A stretch of 6,291 bases of DNA from contig JAGYOI010000084.1 of the NCBI GenBank assembly GCA_018399395.1, positions 1 to 6,291 of the forward strand. The letters are read 5' to 3'. Shown in pieces: positions 1 to 5,737 of the stretch. Position numbers and translations under genes: made by a program. The DNA comes from Prolixibacteraceae bacterium. Its GTDB lineage: Bacteria > Bacteroidota > Bacteroidia > Bacteroidales > Prolixibacteraceae. The notes beneath the pieces were generated by a model that was not told the DNA's origin, did not search any database, and worked only from the letters and a program-made list of their open reading frames with translations. Position 1 is the stretch's first letter; each line of letters opens with the position of its first letter.

Positions 1-92
1 GTATGAAAAACAAGCCGTATTTCATCCGGGATAATATTGAAAAAGTCACAGAAGATGGGTTTGTTTTTAATGGGAAGTCATTTAATAAATAA
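1..92 (+). CDS. 3' end of an upstream gene, product unknown (partial)
   Basis: The frame beginning at base 3 is open from the window edge to a TAA at 90-92 and ends ...EDGFVFNGKSFNK. An ATG at 3-5 would give a 29-residue peptide. Because the frame is cut by the window edge and lies directly upstream of a phage scaffold/capsid module, it is more likely the C-terminus of a longer gene. By position that gene could be a portal, minor head or protease protein. No domain can be recognised in 29 residues, so no function is assigned. It is followed by about 170 bases of non-coding DNA with a terminator, so it may close a transcription unit. Confidence 0.45.
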   Translation, partial: MKNKPYFIRDNIEKVTEDGFVFNGKSFNK

Positions 93-100
93 AAAAATAG

Positions 101-108
101 TACCTTTG
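101..108 (+). promoter_or_regulatory. candidate Bacteroidota promoter -7 element (TACCTTTG)
   Basis: TACCTTTG fits the known Bacteroidota -7 consensus TAnnTTTG exactly. The matching -33 element (TTTG/TTG, about 17-19 bases upstream) is weak: only TTTA at 81-84 lies near the right distance. The site sits just after the stop of the upstream gene and about 75 bases before the terminator at 185-214, so a transcript from here would be short unless it read through. An eight-base match with four fixed positions of T and one TA arises by chance fairly often in AT-rich DNA. Confidence 0.22.
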
Positions 109-184
109 AGCATTGAAATCGTACCATAATGGAATTGAAATACGTCTTTTCGTTGTTCGATTGATTCAAAATTAATGTGAACAG

Positions 185-214
185 AAGCGCCTTGGAAACG
201 GGGCGCTTTTTTTT
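185..214 (+). terminator. rho-independent terminator upstream of the scaffold gene
   Basis: A GC-rich stem AAGCGCC (185-191) pairs perfectly with GGCGCTT (202-208) around a 10-base loop, and is followed directly by a run of eight T (207-214). This is the classic intrinsic terminator form. It lies after the partial upstream gene and before the scaffold gene. It also argues against the longer reading frame that could open at 177, since a terminator hairpin would then be inside the coding region. It may end the upstream operon or act as an attenuator for the capsid operon. Confidence 0.85.
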
Positions 215-229
215 GTGGAAAAGATTTCA

Positions 230-237
230 TAAATTTG
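230..237 (+). promoter_or_regulatory. candidate promoter -7 element for the capsid operon (TAAATTTG)
   Basis: TAAATTTG fits the Bacteroidota TAnnTTTG element. It lies just downstream of the terminator and 29 bases before the scaffold ATG, which would give a leader of roughly 20 bases. The -33 element is poor: the T-run and TTTG at 212-215 are the nearest candidates, and the 14-base gap is shorter than usual. Position right after a strong terminator makes a new promoter plausible, but the sequence match alone is modest. Confidence 0.3.
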
Positions 238-266
238 GAGTATTGTTAATTAAAAATAATGGAACA

Positions 267-938
267 ATGAAAGAAAAAATCCTTGCAGCTTTAAAGGAAA
301 GGTTTAAAGACCTCGGTATTAATGAAAATACACTGGACAGATTCGCGACACGTTTAGCGGGTTCTGTGAAAGATGAAGAACAGGTTGCTCCTGCAATCGA
401 AAAGGTTACGTTTGACCAAGTACTACAAAGCGAACTGGATTCAAAAATTACAGATTCCAATAAAAAAGCAGTTGAGAACGCTAAAGCGACTATCATTGCT
501 GATTACGAAAAGGAACATGGGCTTGAAAAAGGGAAACCTAAAGATGAGCCGGGTGGTAGTGCCGATGATGACACTTTGCCAAAAGGGGTAAAAACTCTAA
601 TTGACAAACAGCAACAGGTAATTGACGAATTGAGAAATGACCTTAATGGATTCAAAAAGGAAACAACCAACTCCGAATTAAAGGATAAGGTTATTGCCGG
701 ACTTCGGGAAAAGAAGATTCCAGAGGAATATTTCAATAAAATTCCAATTTCTGTTGACAGTGCCGAAAAAGTTTCTGAGGTAACAGATGAAATCGCTAAT
801 GGCTACAATGAAGTTATTCAAGGCGCGGTTAATCAGAAACTCGTATTTGAGAAACCTCAGCAGGGTAACGTGGGCGAAGTCGATGACAAAGAGTTCACGG
901 AATTTCTGGATGAGGAATTTCCTATTAAGAAAGAATAA
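267..938 (+). CDS. probable capsid scaffolding protein
   Basis: This 223-residue, highly charged protein has no cysteine and is likely an internal scaffold that guides capsid subunits into the procapsid and is then lost. Residues 1-85 are helical and charged (MKEKILAALKERFKDLGI...). Residues about 86-107 form a flexible Gly/Pro/Asp linker. Residues 108-150 are probably coiled coil (LIDKQQQVIDELRNDLNGF). The C-terminus is acidic (DDKEFTEFLDEEF). It lies immediately before the decoration and capsid genes, as Nu3 does in lambda. Start: the frame is open from 177, but a terminator lies at 185-214, so the ATG at 267 is chosen; MKEKILAALK at the N-terminus resembles scaffold-position proteins of Bacteroides prophages from memory. 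The capsid protein has no long N-terminal delta domain, so a separate scaffold is expected. No protease motif is visible. Confidence 0.65.
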   Translation: MKEKILAALKERFKDLGINENTLDRFATRLAGSVKDEEQVAPAIEKVTFDQVLQSELDSKITDSNKKAVENAKATIIADYEKEHGLEKGKPKDEPGGSADDDTLPKGVKTLIDKQQQVIDELRNDLNGFKKETTNSELKDKVIAGLREKKIPEEYFNKIPISVDSAEKVSEVTDEIANGYNEVIQGAVNQKLVFEKPQQGNVGEVDDKEFTEFLDEEFPIKKE

Positions 939-957
939 TTTTTAAAACTGCTTTATT

Positions 958-1884
958 ATGTATGTAACATCAAAAACGGGGACTGAACGTACCTATGCCG
1001 TTGAGAATGTGTTAGAAGATATCCCCGGTGGGGGTACCATTGCACAGGCAGATTTTCCGAGTGCATCGGAAACACTGAAAGAAGGGGCGCTGTTGGGGAA
1101 AGATTCCAATGGCCTTTTTCATTTGGTTAAGTCTGCAATTATCGCGGCAGGTGGGGACGCGACAAATCCTCGAATCAGCAAAAATCACGAATTTAAAGTT
1201 GGTGATATAATCAGTGACGGAATAGTAAGTTTGGAGATTTCAGCAATCAATACCACTAACGCGAGTTATGATGTATTGACTTTTGATTCTGGAACTTTGA
1301 CCGTATATGCTGAGGACACTGTTTTATTTGAAGCATCAGCAACAGATACCACAGGTTCAGGACAGGTGGCAGAAGCTACGGTAGAAGATACCTCTGGCGA
1401 TGAGTTAAAAGCCACTGTACCAGTAAGTGCTAACCCGGAAGAATTTAACGGGGTAACTCTGAAAATTGAACAGGCCGCCGATGATAATTTGGCCGTTGCC
1501 TATGATGTTGGAGTATTGACTATTTCATTAGCGGACACCACACCCGCTAATAACAATGTTGCTGCAATTCAGGCTGCTGTACAGGCGCTTGGAACTGTTG
1601 AAGGTCTTGACTTTTCCAGTATGACATTTACCGGAACCGATTGGGACGATAACCAAACAGGTGCAACATTGACAACTGCCACGAATGATTTTTCTGGTGG
1701 TGTGAGTGTGGGTGAAAAAACTCCGAAATACACCCCGGACGGTGTAAGCATGAACAGTGTGGATTTAACTAAAGACAATATGGGTTGCGGAATTATGGTT
1801 CGTGGAACTGTAAGGGAATCTATTTGTCCTTATCCTTTGAGTAGCGCTTTGAAGGCGTATTTACCATTGGTAAGATTTGTTTAA
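958..1884 (+). CDS. probable head decoration / head-fibre protein with an inserted domain
   Basis: This 308-residue protein is rich in Thr, Ala, Asp and Gly and predicted to be mostly beta. It probably binds the outside of the capsid shell. Residues 1-60 and 250-308 look like the two ends of a small decoration fold: the N-terminal half has the EGALLGKDSNG and VGDIISDG patterns, and the C-terminal half has KDNMGCGIMVRGTVRESICP followed by a hydrophobic end. Between them, residues about 133-249 look like an independent domain, with repeated strands, the TPANNNVAAIQAAVQALG helix and an NDFSGG ending. That pattern recurs in phage and surface proteins. It lies just before the capsid gene, as lambda D lies before E. 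Start is the ATG at 958, 19 bases after the scaffold stop and preceded by AT-rich DNA. Family assignment is by pattern and context only; no protease or scaffold signature is seen. Confidence 0.62.
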   Translation: MYVTSKTGTERTYAVENVLEDIPGGGTIAQADFPSASETLKEGALLGKDSNGLFHLVKSAIIAAGGDATNPRISKNHEFKVGDIISDGIVSLEISAINTTNASYDVLTFDSGTLTVYAEDTVLFEASATDTTGSGQVAEATVEDTSGDELKATVPVSANPEEFNGVTLKIEQAADDNLAVAYDVGVLTISLADTTPANNNVAAIQAAVQALGTVEGLDFSSMTFTGTDWDDNQTGATLTTATNDFSGGVSVGEKTPKYTPDGVSMNSVDLTKDNMGCGIMVRGTVRESICPYPLSSALKAYLPLVRFV

Positions 1885-1902
1885 TATTTAAAAATTTAAG
1901 TG

Positions 1903-2994
1903 ATGGAAAGAACAATTCTTAAAGAAATGAGTAAAAGCGCCTTAACTGCTTACGTAAACAGACAAAAGGAATTGCTTTTACAGAAGCTATACTGGAATCA
2001 GTTTTTTACACTGAGACGTTCAGTATCGCTGACATGGGAAAGTCTGTCAGGTTCATCCGGTGCTCCGGTGATGGCAGATGTGATTGAGTACAATGCGACA
2101 GCGCCAATTAAGACGCGTCGGGTTGTGAAAAAGGCAAGCGGGGACATTCCAAAAACCGCACTGAAAAGGAAAATGGATGAAAAGGATATGAATGATTATT
2201 TGTACTTGCAGCAAATGGCTTCGAGTGATGCAGATAAGAAAGAAATCCTTCGAATCGTTTTCGATGATACTCGATTTGTATATACAGGTGTACAGGCCAG
2301 AACTGAGTTTTTGGCATTACAGGCGTTGAGTACTGGTGCACTTACACTCGACAGTACCAATAACAACGGCATTATAACCGAGGTTGCAGTTGATTGGGGA
2401 ATTCCGAGTGCTAACAAAACAGCCGTTACCACAATTTGGTCAACCGCTGGCAGTGCTACACCTGTTCAGGATATCAGGGCAAAGTATAAAGACATCAAAG
2501 CAGCCGGGCATGTTTGTAGTTTTATCGTAATGGATGAAGCGACTTATATGTATATGGTTGCCACCACTGAGTTGAAAGATGCTTATGCCTTTTATCAGGG
2601 AGTTTCGACAGGCCGGGTAGCCGTTCCTTCATTAGAAGGGGTTAACGCTATGCTTGCCGCTGAGAGGTTGCCACAGATTATGATTGTTGACAGCTCAGTA
2701 AGGCATGAAAGTGCTGCGCATGCTATTTCTGCAATTTCACCGTGGAATGCCGGGCACGTTGCCTTTATTCCTACCATGAAAGTTGGAGATATTAAGCATG
2801 GAACTATTGCTGAAGAAAACGACCCGAATCTCCGTAAGATTGCTACAATGACTAAAACCGATCACGTGTTGATTACGAAATGGTCAGACTTGGAGCCTTA
2901 CGGTGAGTACACCAAAGGTCAGGGAAACTTTTTCCCGGCTTTCAGTGATGTCGAACAAATATATCTTCTCGAAACGTTAGATACCAGTTGGTAA
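1903..2994 (+). CDS. major capsid protein, lambda gpE-like (HK97 fold)
   Basis: This 363-residue protein is the main shell subunit. Features typical of the gpE branch of HK97-fold capsids include the early segment WNQFFTLRRSVSLTWESLSG (31-50), where an extended loop begins, and the run APIKTRRVVKKASGDIPKTA (67-86). The helical YVRTEFLALQALSTG-like segment appears here as VQARTEFLALQALSTG (130-145). An IRAKYKDIKAAGHVCSFIVM region (191-210) follows, then a late HVAFIPTMKVGDIKHG segment (285-300). The mature-size N-terminus lacks a delta domain, in line with a separate scaffold gene upstream. Start: an in-frame GTG at 1900 directly precedes ATG at 1903; the ATG is chosen. The stop TAA overlaps the next ATG by one base (TAATG), which points to translational coupling. 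Position and length make this the most secure head gene in the window. Confidence 0.8.
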   Translation: MERTILKEMSKSALTAYVNRQKELLLQKLYWNQFFTLRRSVSLTWESLSGSSGAPVMADVIEYNATAPIKTRRVVKKASGDIPKTALKRKMDEKDMNDYLYLQQMASSDADKKEILRIVFDDTRFVYTGVQARTEFLALQALSTGALTLDSTNNNGIITEVAVDWGIPSANKTAVTTIWSTAGSATPVQDIRAKYKDIKAAGHVCSFIVMDEATYMYMVATTELKDAYAFYQGVSTGRVAVPSLEGVNAMLAAERLPQIMIVDSSVRHESAAHAISAISPWNAGHVAFIPTMKVGDIKHGTIAEENDPNLRKIATMTKTDHVLITKWSDLEPYGEYTKGQGNFFPAFSDVEQIYLLETLDTSW

Positions 2995-3305
2995 TGGTAA
3001 TTAGAGAGGTCATATCCAAATTTCCCGGATTGGGTAATGTTGATTCAGTTTCAATTGAACGGCGTTGCCTTGACCGGGAAATTAGTATTGATGGAACTTA
3101 TGAAAGCTCTCTATCGAAACGAGTTGATTTAGTGATAGCCGATTTATTGTTTGAGATTGCAAATCACCCTGATTTTTCCGAGGGGGATTTAAGTGAAAAC
3201 TATGACCGGGAAACCTTACTGAAATCTTCGGATGGGTTAAGGAAAAAACATGGATTGAGTTCACTGAGTTCACCAAAGATTCGAAATAGAACTAACGTTT
3301 GGTAG
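2994..3305 (+). CDS. probable head-tail connector (adaptor) protein
   Basis: A 103-residue protein lying directly after the capsid gene, where adaptor proteins that bind the portal ring (HK97 gp6 / lambda gpW or FI position) are usually found. The central segment SKRVDLVIADLLFEIANHPDF (41-61) is a probable amphipathic helix, and the following SEGDLSENYDRETLLKSSDG (62-81) resembles the end of connector proteins in Bacteroides phages, where an EGD-S motif is followed by a helix. Start: the ATG at 2994 shares one base with the capsid stop (TAATG); a TTG at 2988 upstream would overlap more and is not needed. The C-terminal tail after residue 88 is Ser-rich and probably disordered. Similarity is remote, so the role rests mainly on position and size. 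Confidence 0.5.
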   Translation: MVIREVISKFPGLGNVDSVSIERRCLDREISIDGTYESSLSKRVDLVIADLLFEIANHPDFSEGDLSENYDRETLLKSSDGLRKKHGLSSLSSPKIRNRTNVW

Positions 3306-3306
3306 C

Positions 3307-3615
3307 ATGGTACGTTATCCTGATAAATTTCACATTCAATTAAAGGATGAAGTAAAGAAAGGCCTGAGTTTTGATTATGTAAATTCAGGTGACCCGAAAG
3401 TTTTTCAGGGACGTATCAGAAAGTCAATGGGCAGGTTTGATTCGAGCATACAGGGGGATTTAACAAAAGCAACTCACACTATAAATTGTCCTTTACTTGA
3501 TTTTTCTTTGAAAATGGGACAGACTGTTTATGAATATAGTACAGAGAAGTCCTATGAATTAATATTTTTTATCGTTGGTCAAAAAGCGTGTAAGTTATGG
3601 GTGGCATTATCTTAG
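3307..3615 (+). CDS. probable head-closure (stopper) protein
   Basis: A 102-residue protein that reads as a small beta-rich domain: alternating hydrophobic residues run through residues 8-40 and 58-100, with the end GQTVYEYSTEKSYELIFFIV (71-90) followed by a strand ending LWVAL. This layout, including the G-x-x-V-Y-E ... Y-E-L pattern, fits head-closure proteins (SPP1 gp16 / lambda FII position) that plug the portal after DNA packaging and receive the tail. It starts one base after the previous stop and overlaps the next gene by 19 bases. No enzymatic motif is visible. The assignment is from fold-like pattern and gene order, and the two small neck genes could be swapped in role. Confidence 0.5.
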   Translation: MVRYPDKFHIQLKDEVKKGLSFDYVNSGDPKVFQGRIRKSMGRFDSSIQGDLTKATHTINCPLLDFSLKMGQTVYEYSTEKSYELIFFIVGQKACKLWVALS

Positions 3616-4016
3616 GAAATGAGGCCGGGGCATATCAATATATTGATGGATTTGTCGGAGACCAGATTGACAAACAATTCGAGGTAATGAGTTATGCCGG
3701 TGATTTTTTTCAGAGACATGCCAGAGAAAATAAGCGCTTTAATGATGTTACCGGAAATTTAAAGAATTCCATTAATTATGCTGTGTGCATTAAGGGGCGC
3801 ATAGAAGAAAAAGGGGATTCAGCCGGGGGCAAAGCCCAAAGCGAAACCAATGAGGGGTTACAGAACATAGTAGCTGGAATTAGCGATGAAATTGCACTTA
3901 TTGGAATAGCGGGTATGCATTATGGCCTGTACGTAGAAAACATGGAAGGGAAATCAGTAATTTATCAAAGTATAGACGCTGTTGAAAAATTAATTGAAAG
4001 GTTGTTATCCGAATGA
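3597..4016 (+). CDS. HK97 gp10-like neck / tail-completion protein
   Basis: This 139-residue protein matches the HK97 gp10-like family pattern (lambda Z position). After an N-terminal helix (about 16-46) comes FNDVTGNLKNSINYAV (48-63), which corresponds to the family's recurrent TGNLr-SI motif. The later IAGMHYGLYVENMEGKSVI (104-122) corresponds to the A-x-Y-a-x-y-V-E motif. A final helix (125-138) closes the domain. Family members form part of the head-tail joining complex. It overlaps the previous gene by 19 bases and the next by ATGA, so all three are probably translated together. Start ATG at 3597 keeps the complete N-terminal helix; the next in-frame ATG is at residue 31. This is the best supported of the small neck genes. 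Confidence 0.72.
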   Translation: MGGIILGNEAGAYQYIDGFVGDQIDKQFEVMSYAGDFFQRHARENKRFNDVTGNLKNSINYAVCIKGRIEEKGDSAGGKAQSETNEGLQNIVAGISDEIALIGIAGMHYGLYVENMEGKSVIYQSIDAVEKLIERLLSE

Positions 4017-4477
4017 AAGACACGGATTATTTTAAGGCGAAGGTTGCAAATATGTTAATAGAAGCCGGAATTGACAGCGAAGTTGAAGGCGGCATTAGCA
4101 TAGAAACATCAATACCAATTGAAGGTGATGTTATTTTAGTAACCAGCCCCGGCACATTGCCGGATTATGATGTTGTCGATAAAGCGGATGTGACTATTAA
4201 TATTTTACTCCGGGATTTAGAGGGAACTTCAAATGTATTCCGATTCCGGGACATTATACCAAAGGTTTTTAATGCGATTAATAATTACAGAACTTACCTT
4301 GATGATTTTGTGCAATACAAAAAGGACAAAGAGGGGGTTGAAACAACCCGGAAAATTAAGGCAGAGAATGAGTACTTTCATTTACGTGCAATTTTTACTG
4401 ACGGGATTACGCACGACCCGCAGAGAGATGGGTACTCATATTACAGCGTGCGACTTGAATGTTGGATTGAAAAATAA
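4013..4477 (+). CDS. probable tail terminator / tail-completion protein (gpU-like position)
   Basis: A 154-residue protein lying between the gp10-like gene and the tail tube gene, the standard position of tail terminators (lambda U, SPP1 gp17), which cap the tube and bind it to the head. Strands and helices alternate: N-terminal helix 4-19, strand-rich region 26-70 (including VTSPGTLPDYDVVDKADVTI), helix 80-94, then EYFHLRAIF and GYSYYSVRLECWIEK as closing beta strands. The closing YYSVRLE strand with an aromatic pair is typical of these proteins. Its ATG overlaps the preceding stop as ATGA, so it is likely coupled. The segment RTYLDDFVQYKKDKEGVET (93-111) is a charged insertion. Sequence similarity is weak and the role is inferred from order and length. 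Confidence 0.52.
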   Translation: MKDTDYFKAKVANMLIEAGIDSEVEGGISIETSIPIEGDVILVTSPGTLPDYDVVDKADVTINILLRDLEGTSNVFRFRDIIPKVFNAINNYRTYLDDFVQYKKDKEGVETTRKIKAENEYFHLRAIFTDGITHDPQRDGYSYYSVRLECWIEK

Positions 4478-4484
4478 CTAAGAT

Positions 4485-5036
4485 ATGTTTTTTAAAAGTG
4501 TAGAAAAATTAGCAGTTGTCGATCCGGGGGATGATGGAGCCGCAGGGACTGTGACACCGGATACCGATGATATTTTTGCGGACTATTTAGTTTCGCAGAG
4601 CTTTAACGTTAACATGCCGAAAGGGAATGTAATCCGCGAATGGCGCGATGGCTCAGATGCTCCGAGTATTGCCGTAGCGGGTAGGTCTGAGGGGGCTACC
4701 ATTACGTTCCGGCTTGAAAAGATGTCAAACGCTTTGTTGCTTGTATTTTTGGGTGGTAGTGAAGACGGTACTACGCCTACAAAATTCAATAAAAGTTCAG
4801 CGCGGGAAACCATTTATAAATCAATGATTATTACTGCGACTGCCTATGGTGGAGAACAGTTAAAATGGGAAATTCCGTATGGGCTTATGTCTGCCGGACT
4901 TGTAGGTTCACCTACGAAAGATGCAGAAGGTAAGGTGGAATTGGATTGTCAATTTGAAGCCCTTGTACCAGTTGCAGCGGATGGTTCCCTGTTACCGATT
5001 TGGAGTACTTGGGACTTGAATGATGCTCCTGAATAA
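4485..5036 (+). CDS. probable major tail tube protein
   Basis: A 183-residue protein, within the size range of siphophage tube subunits such as lambda V. It is rich in beta-prone residues, with patterns expected for the tube fold: VSQSFNVNMPKGN (36-48), GRSEGATITFRLEKMSNALL (67-86), a Gly-Gly-rich loop (90-96), YKSMIITATAYGG (111-123) and a closing VELDCQFEALVPVAADGSLL (151-170). It lies directly before the chaperone and tape measure genes, the invariant position of tube genes. It starts seven bases after the previous stop, and its own stop is followed almost at once by a strong terminator, suggesting an abundant transcript end here. A capsid-vertex or tail-tip protein is a less likely alternative. 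Confidence 0.65.
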   Translation: MFFKSVEKLAVVDPGDDGAAGTVTPDTDDIFADYLVSQSFNVNMPKGNVIREWRDGSDAPSIAVAGRSEGATITFRLEKMSNALLLVFLGGSEDGTTPTKFNKSSARETIYKSMIITATAYGGEQLKWEIPYGLMSAGLVGSPTKDAEGKVELDCQFEALVPVAADGSLLPIWSTWDLNDAPE

Positions 5037-5037
5037 T

Positions 5038-5064
5038 AAAAAGGGGTTAATTGCCCCTTTTTTT
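5038..5064 (+). terminator. rho-independent terminator after the tube gene
   Basis: AAAAAGGGG (5038-5046) pairs with CCCCTTTTT (5054-5062) around a seven-base loop, and seven T (5058-5064) follow. The hairpin starts two bases after the tube gene stop. Transcripts that end here would cover the head and tube genes, while the chaperone and tape measure genes would depend on read-through or a separate promoter, which I do not see in the 11 bases before the next ATG. The A-run on the left side could also let it work on the other strand. Confidence 0.85.
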
Positions 5065-5075
5065 AAATTAAAAAT

Positions 5076-5543
5076 ATGGATTCAAAGGAAAGAAGTATAT
5101 TATTAGGTGAATCAAAACCGGTGATTGTTAGCCAGTCTCGATTTTGGGCTTTAAGAAAATTGGGTTTTCCAGACAGGAAATATACAATAGAAATAGAGCC
5201 TTTAAGCTACGGAGTAGTTTTGCAAGTGTCGCAGGAATTGGCAAAGATGAAAAAATCAAAGCCAAAAAACCTGACGGACCATGCAAAGTTTTTCGCAGAG
5301 AATGAGCCGCATATTACTAAAATAATCGCATATGCTTTAAGGAAAAAACCTTCCAGTAAAGTACCTGAAAAGTTTCTAAGATTTGTCAGAGAAAATATTG
5401 ATGTAGTTCAATCTATTGAGATTTATTATTTTATAATTGAGCAAACCAATATTGCAAATTTTACAAACGCTATCAGTTGGACGTGGAAGCAACTGGTAGC
5501 GATGGAGAAGGAATCCGAAGCCGAGCCAAAACAGTCGGATTAG
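5076..5543 (+). CDS. tail assembly chaperone (lambda G-like)
   Basis: A 155-residue, mostly helical, charged protein lying between the tube and tape measure genes, the standard position of the tail assembly chaperone that keeps the tape measure soluble and recruits tube subunits. N-terminal residues 15-45 (VIVSQSRFWALRKLGFPD...) precede helices at 46-60, 68-92 and 96-128. A lysine-rich stretch (58-65, 89-95) and an acidic, Ser/Glu tail (143-155) are seen. The ATG at 5076 follows a terminator by 11 bases and is preceded by aaattaaaaat, typical of Bacteroidota starts. The gene carries a -1 frameshift signal at 5456-5501, and the longer product continues in another frame (see 5462-5737). No close family can be named from sequence alone. 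Confidence 0.68.
   Translation: MDSKERSILLGESKPVIVSQSRFWALRKLGFPDRKYTIEIEPLSYGVVLQVSQELAKMKKSKPKNLTDHAKFFAENEPHITKIIAYALRKKPSSKVPEKFLRFVRENIDVVQSIEIYYFIIEQTNIANFTNAISWTWKQLVAMEKESEAEPKQSD
5456..5501 (+). promoter_or_regulatory. programmed -1 ribosomal frameshift signal
   Basis: A slippery heptamer A AAT TTT (5456-5462) has the canonical X XXY YYZ form in the chaperone's reading frame: codons AAT and TTT can re-pair as AAA and TTT in the -1 frame. A spacer of 5-6 bases (ACAAAC) follows. Then comes a stem of GCTATCAGTT (5469-5478) with AACTGGTAGC (5491-5500), ten pairs with one G-U, extendable by C5468-G5501, around a 12-base loop. The -1 frame is open from 5441 to 5737, so the site lies inside the only region where a slip could succeed. 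Known phage tail chaperones (lambda G/GT and relatives) use exactly this arrangement. Confidence 0.85.
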
Positions 5544-5737
5544 CGTTGCGAAATACTTCCCTGTCTTACGATGAGATATTGTGGGACGTTCCATATTTAG
5601 CTTTAATGATTTCTCTTTTATCCAGTCGTAGTATTTACAAAAGCAAGGAAAAGGAGAAAAATGATAGTAGAGGGCTAAAAGGATTAATCACTTCGATGGG
5701 TCAACATCGGGGTAAACTCAATAAAGATGCCAACTGA
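5462..5737 (+). CDS. T-like extension of the tail chaperone, made by -1 frameshift
   Basis: The -1 frame of the chaperone gene continues 91 residues past the predicted slip, to a TGA at 5735-5737. A fusion translated from 5076 would be about 220 residues: chaperone residues 1-129, then YKRYQLDVEATGSD... The segment SLSYDEILWDVPYLALMISL contains the W-x-V-P pattern followed by a hydrophobic helix that is typical of the second half of G-T type proteins; the tail is basic (SKEKEKNDSRGLKG). It has no usable ATG near its beginning: the only early initiator is a TTG at 5477 inside the frameshift stem, and the methionines lie late, so independent translation is unlikely. Its stop overlaps the tape measure start by 11 bases. 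In lambda the T part binds the tube subunit. Confidence 0.75.
   Translation, partial: YKRYQLDVEATGSDGEGIRSRAKTVGLALRNTSLSYDEILWDVPYLALMISLLSSRSIYKSKEKEKNDSRGLKGLITSMGQHRGKLNKDAN

Noticed and set aside
177..266. Longer scaffold start at 177 adding 30 residues
   Set aside because: The added part is a GTG start and spans a strong intrinsic terminator hairpin with eight T; the encoded residues look unlike the rest of the protein.
227..496. Minus-strand open frames, here and at 503-736, 1569-1778, 2108-2432, 2595-2777, 3082-3276, 4583-4813, 5376-5594, 5684-5890 and 6059-6247
   Set aside because: All lie opposite well-supported + strand genes, lack recognisable domains and look like antisense shadows of codon bias.
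3827..3837. Short GGGC-AAA-GCCC hairpin
   Set aside because: Only four pairs, inside the gp10-like gene and without a T-run; not a terminator.
4149..4163. Hairpin CCGGC-ACATT-GCCGG
   Set aside because: It lies inside the tail terminator gene and has no T-run after it; codon constraints explain it adequately.
5526..5532. CCA AAA C as an alternative frameshift site near the end of the chaperone frame
   Set aside because: Only the AAA codon re-pairs in -1 (CCA would become GCC), so it is not a full X XXY YYZ heptamer, and no clear hairpin follows at the right spacing. A AAT TTT at 5456-5462 fits much better.
5477..5737. Independent gene starting at TTG 5477
   Set aside because: The start lies inside the frameshift stem, is a rare initiator, and the preceding frameshift signal explains expression of this frame as a fusion.
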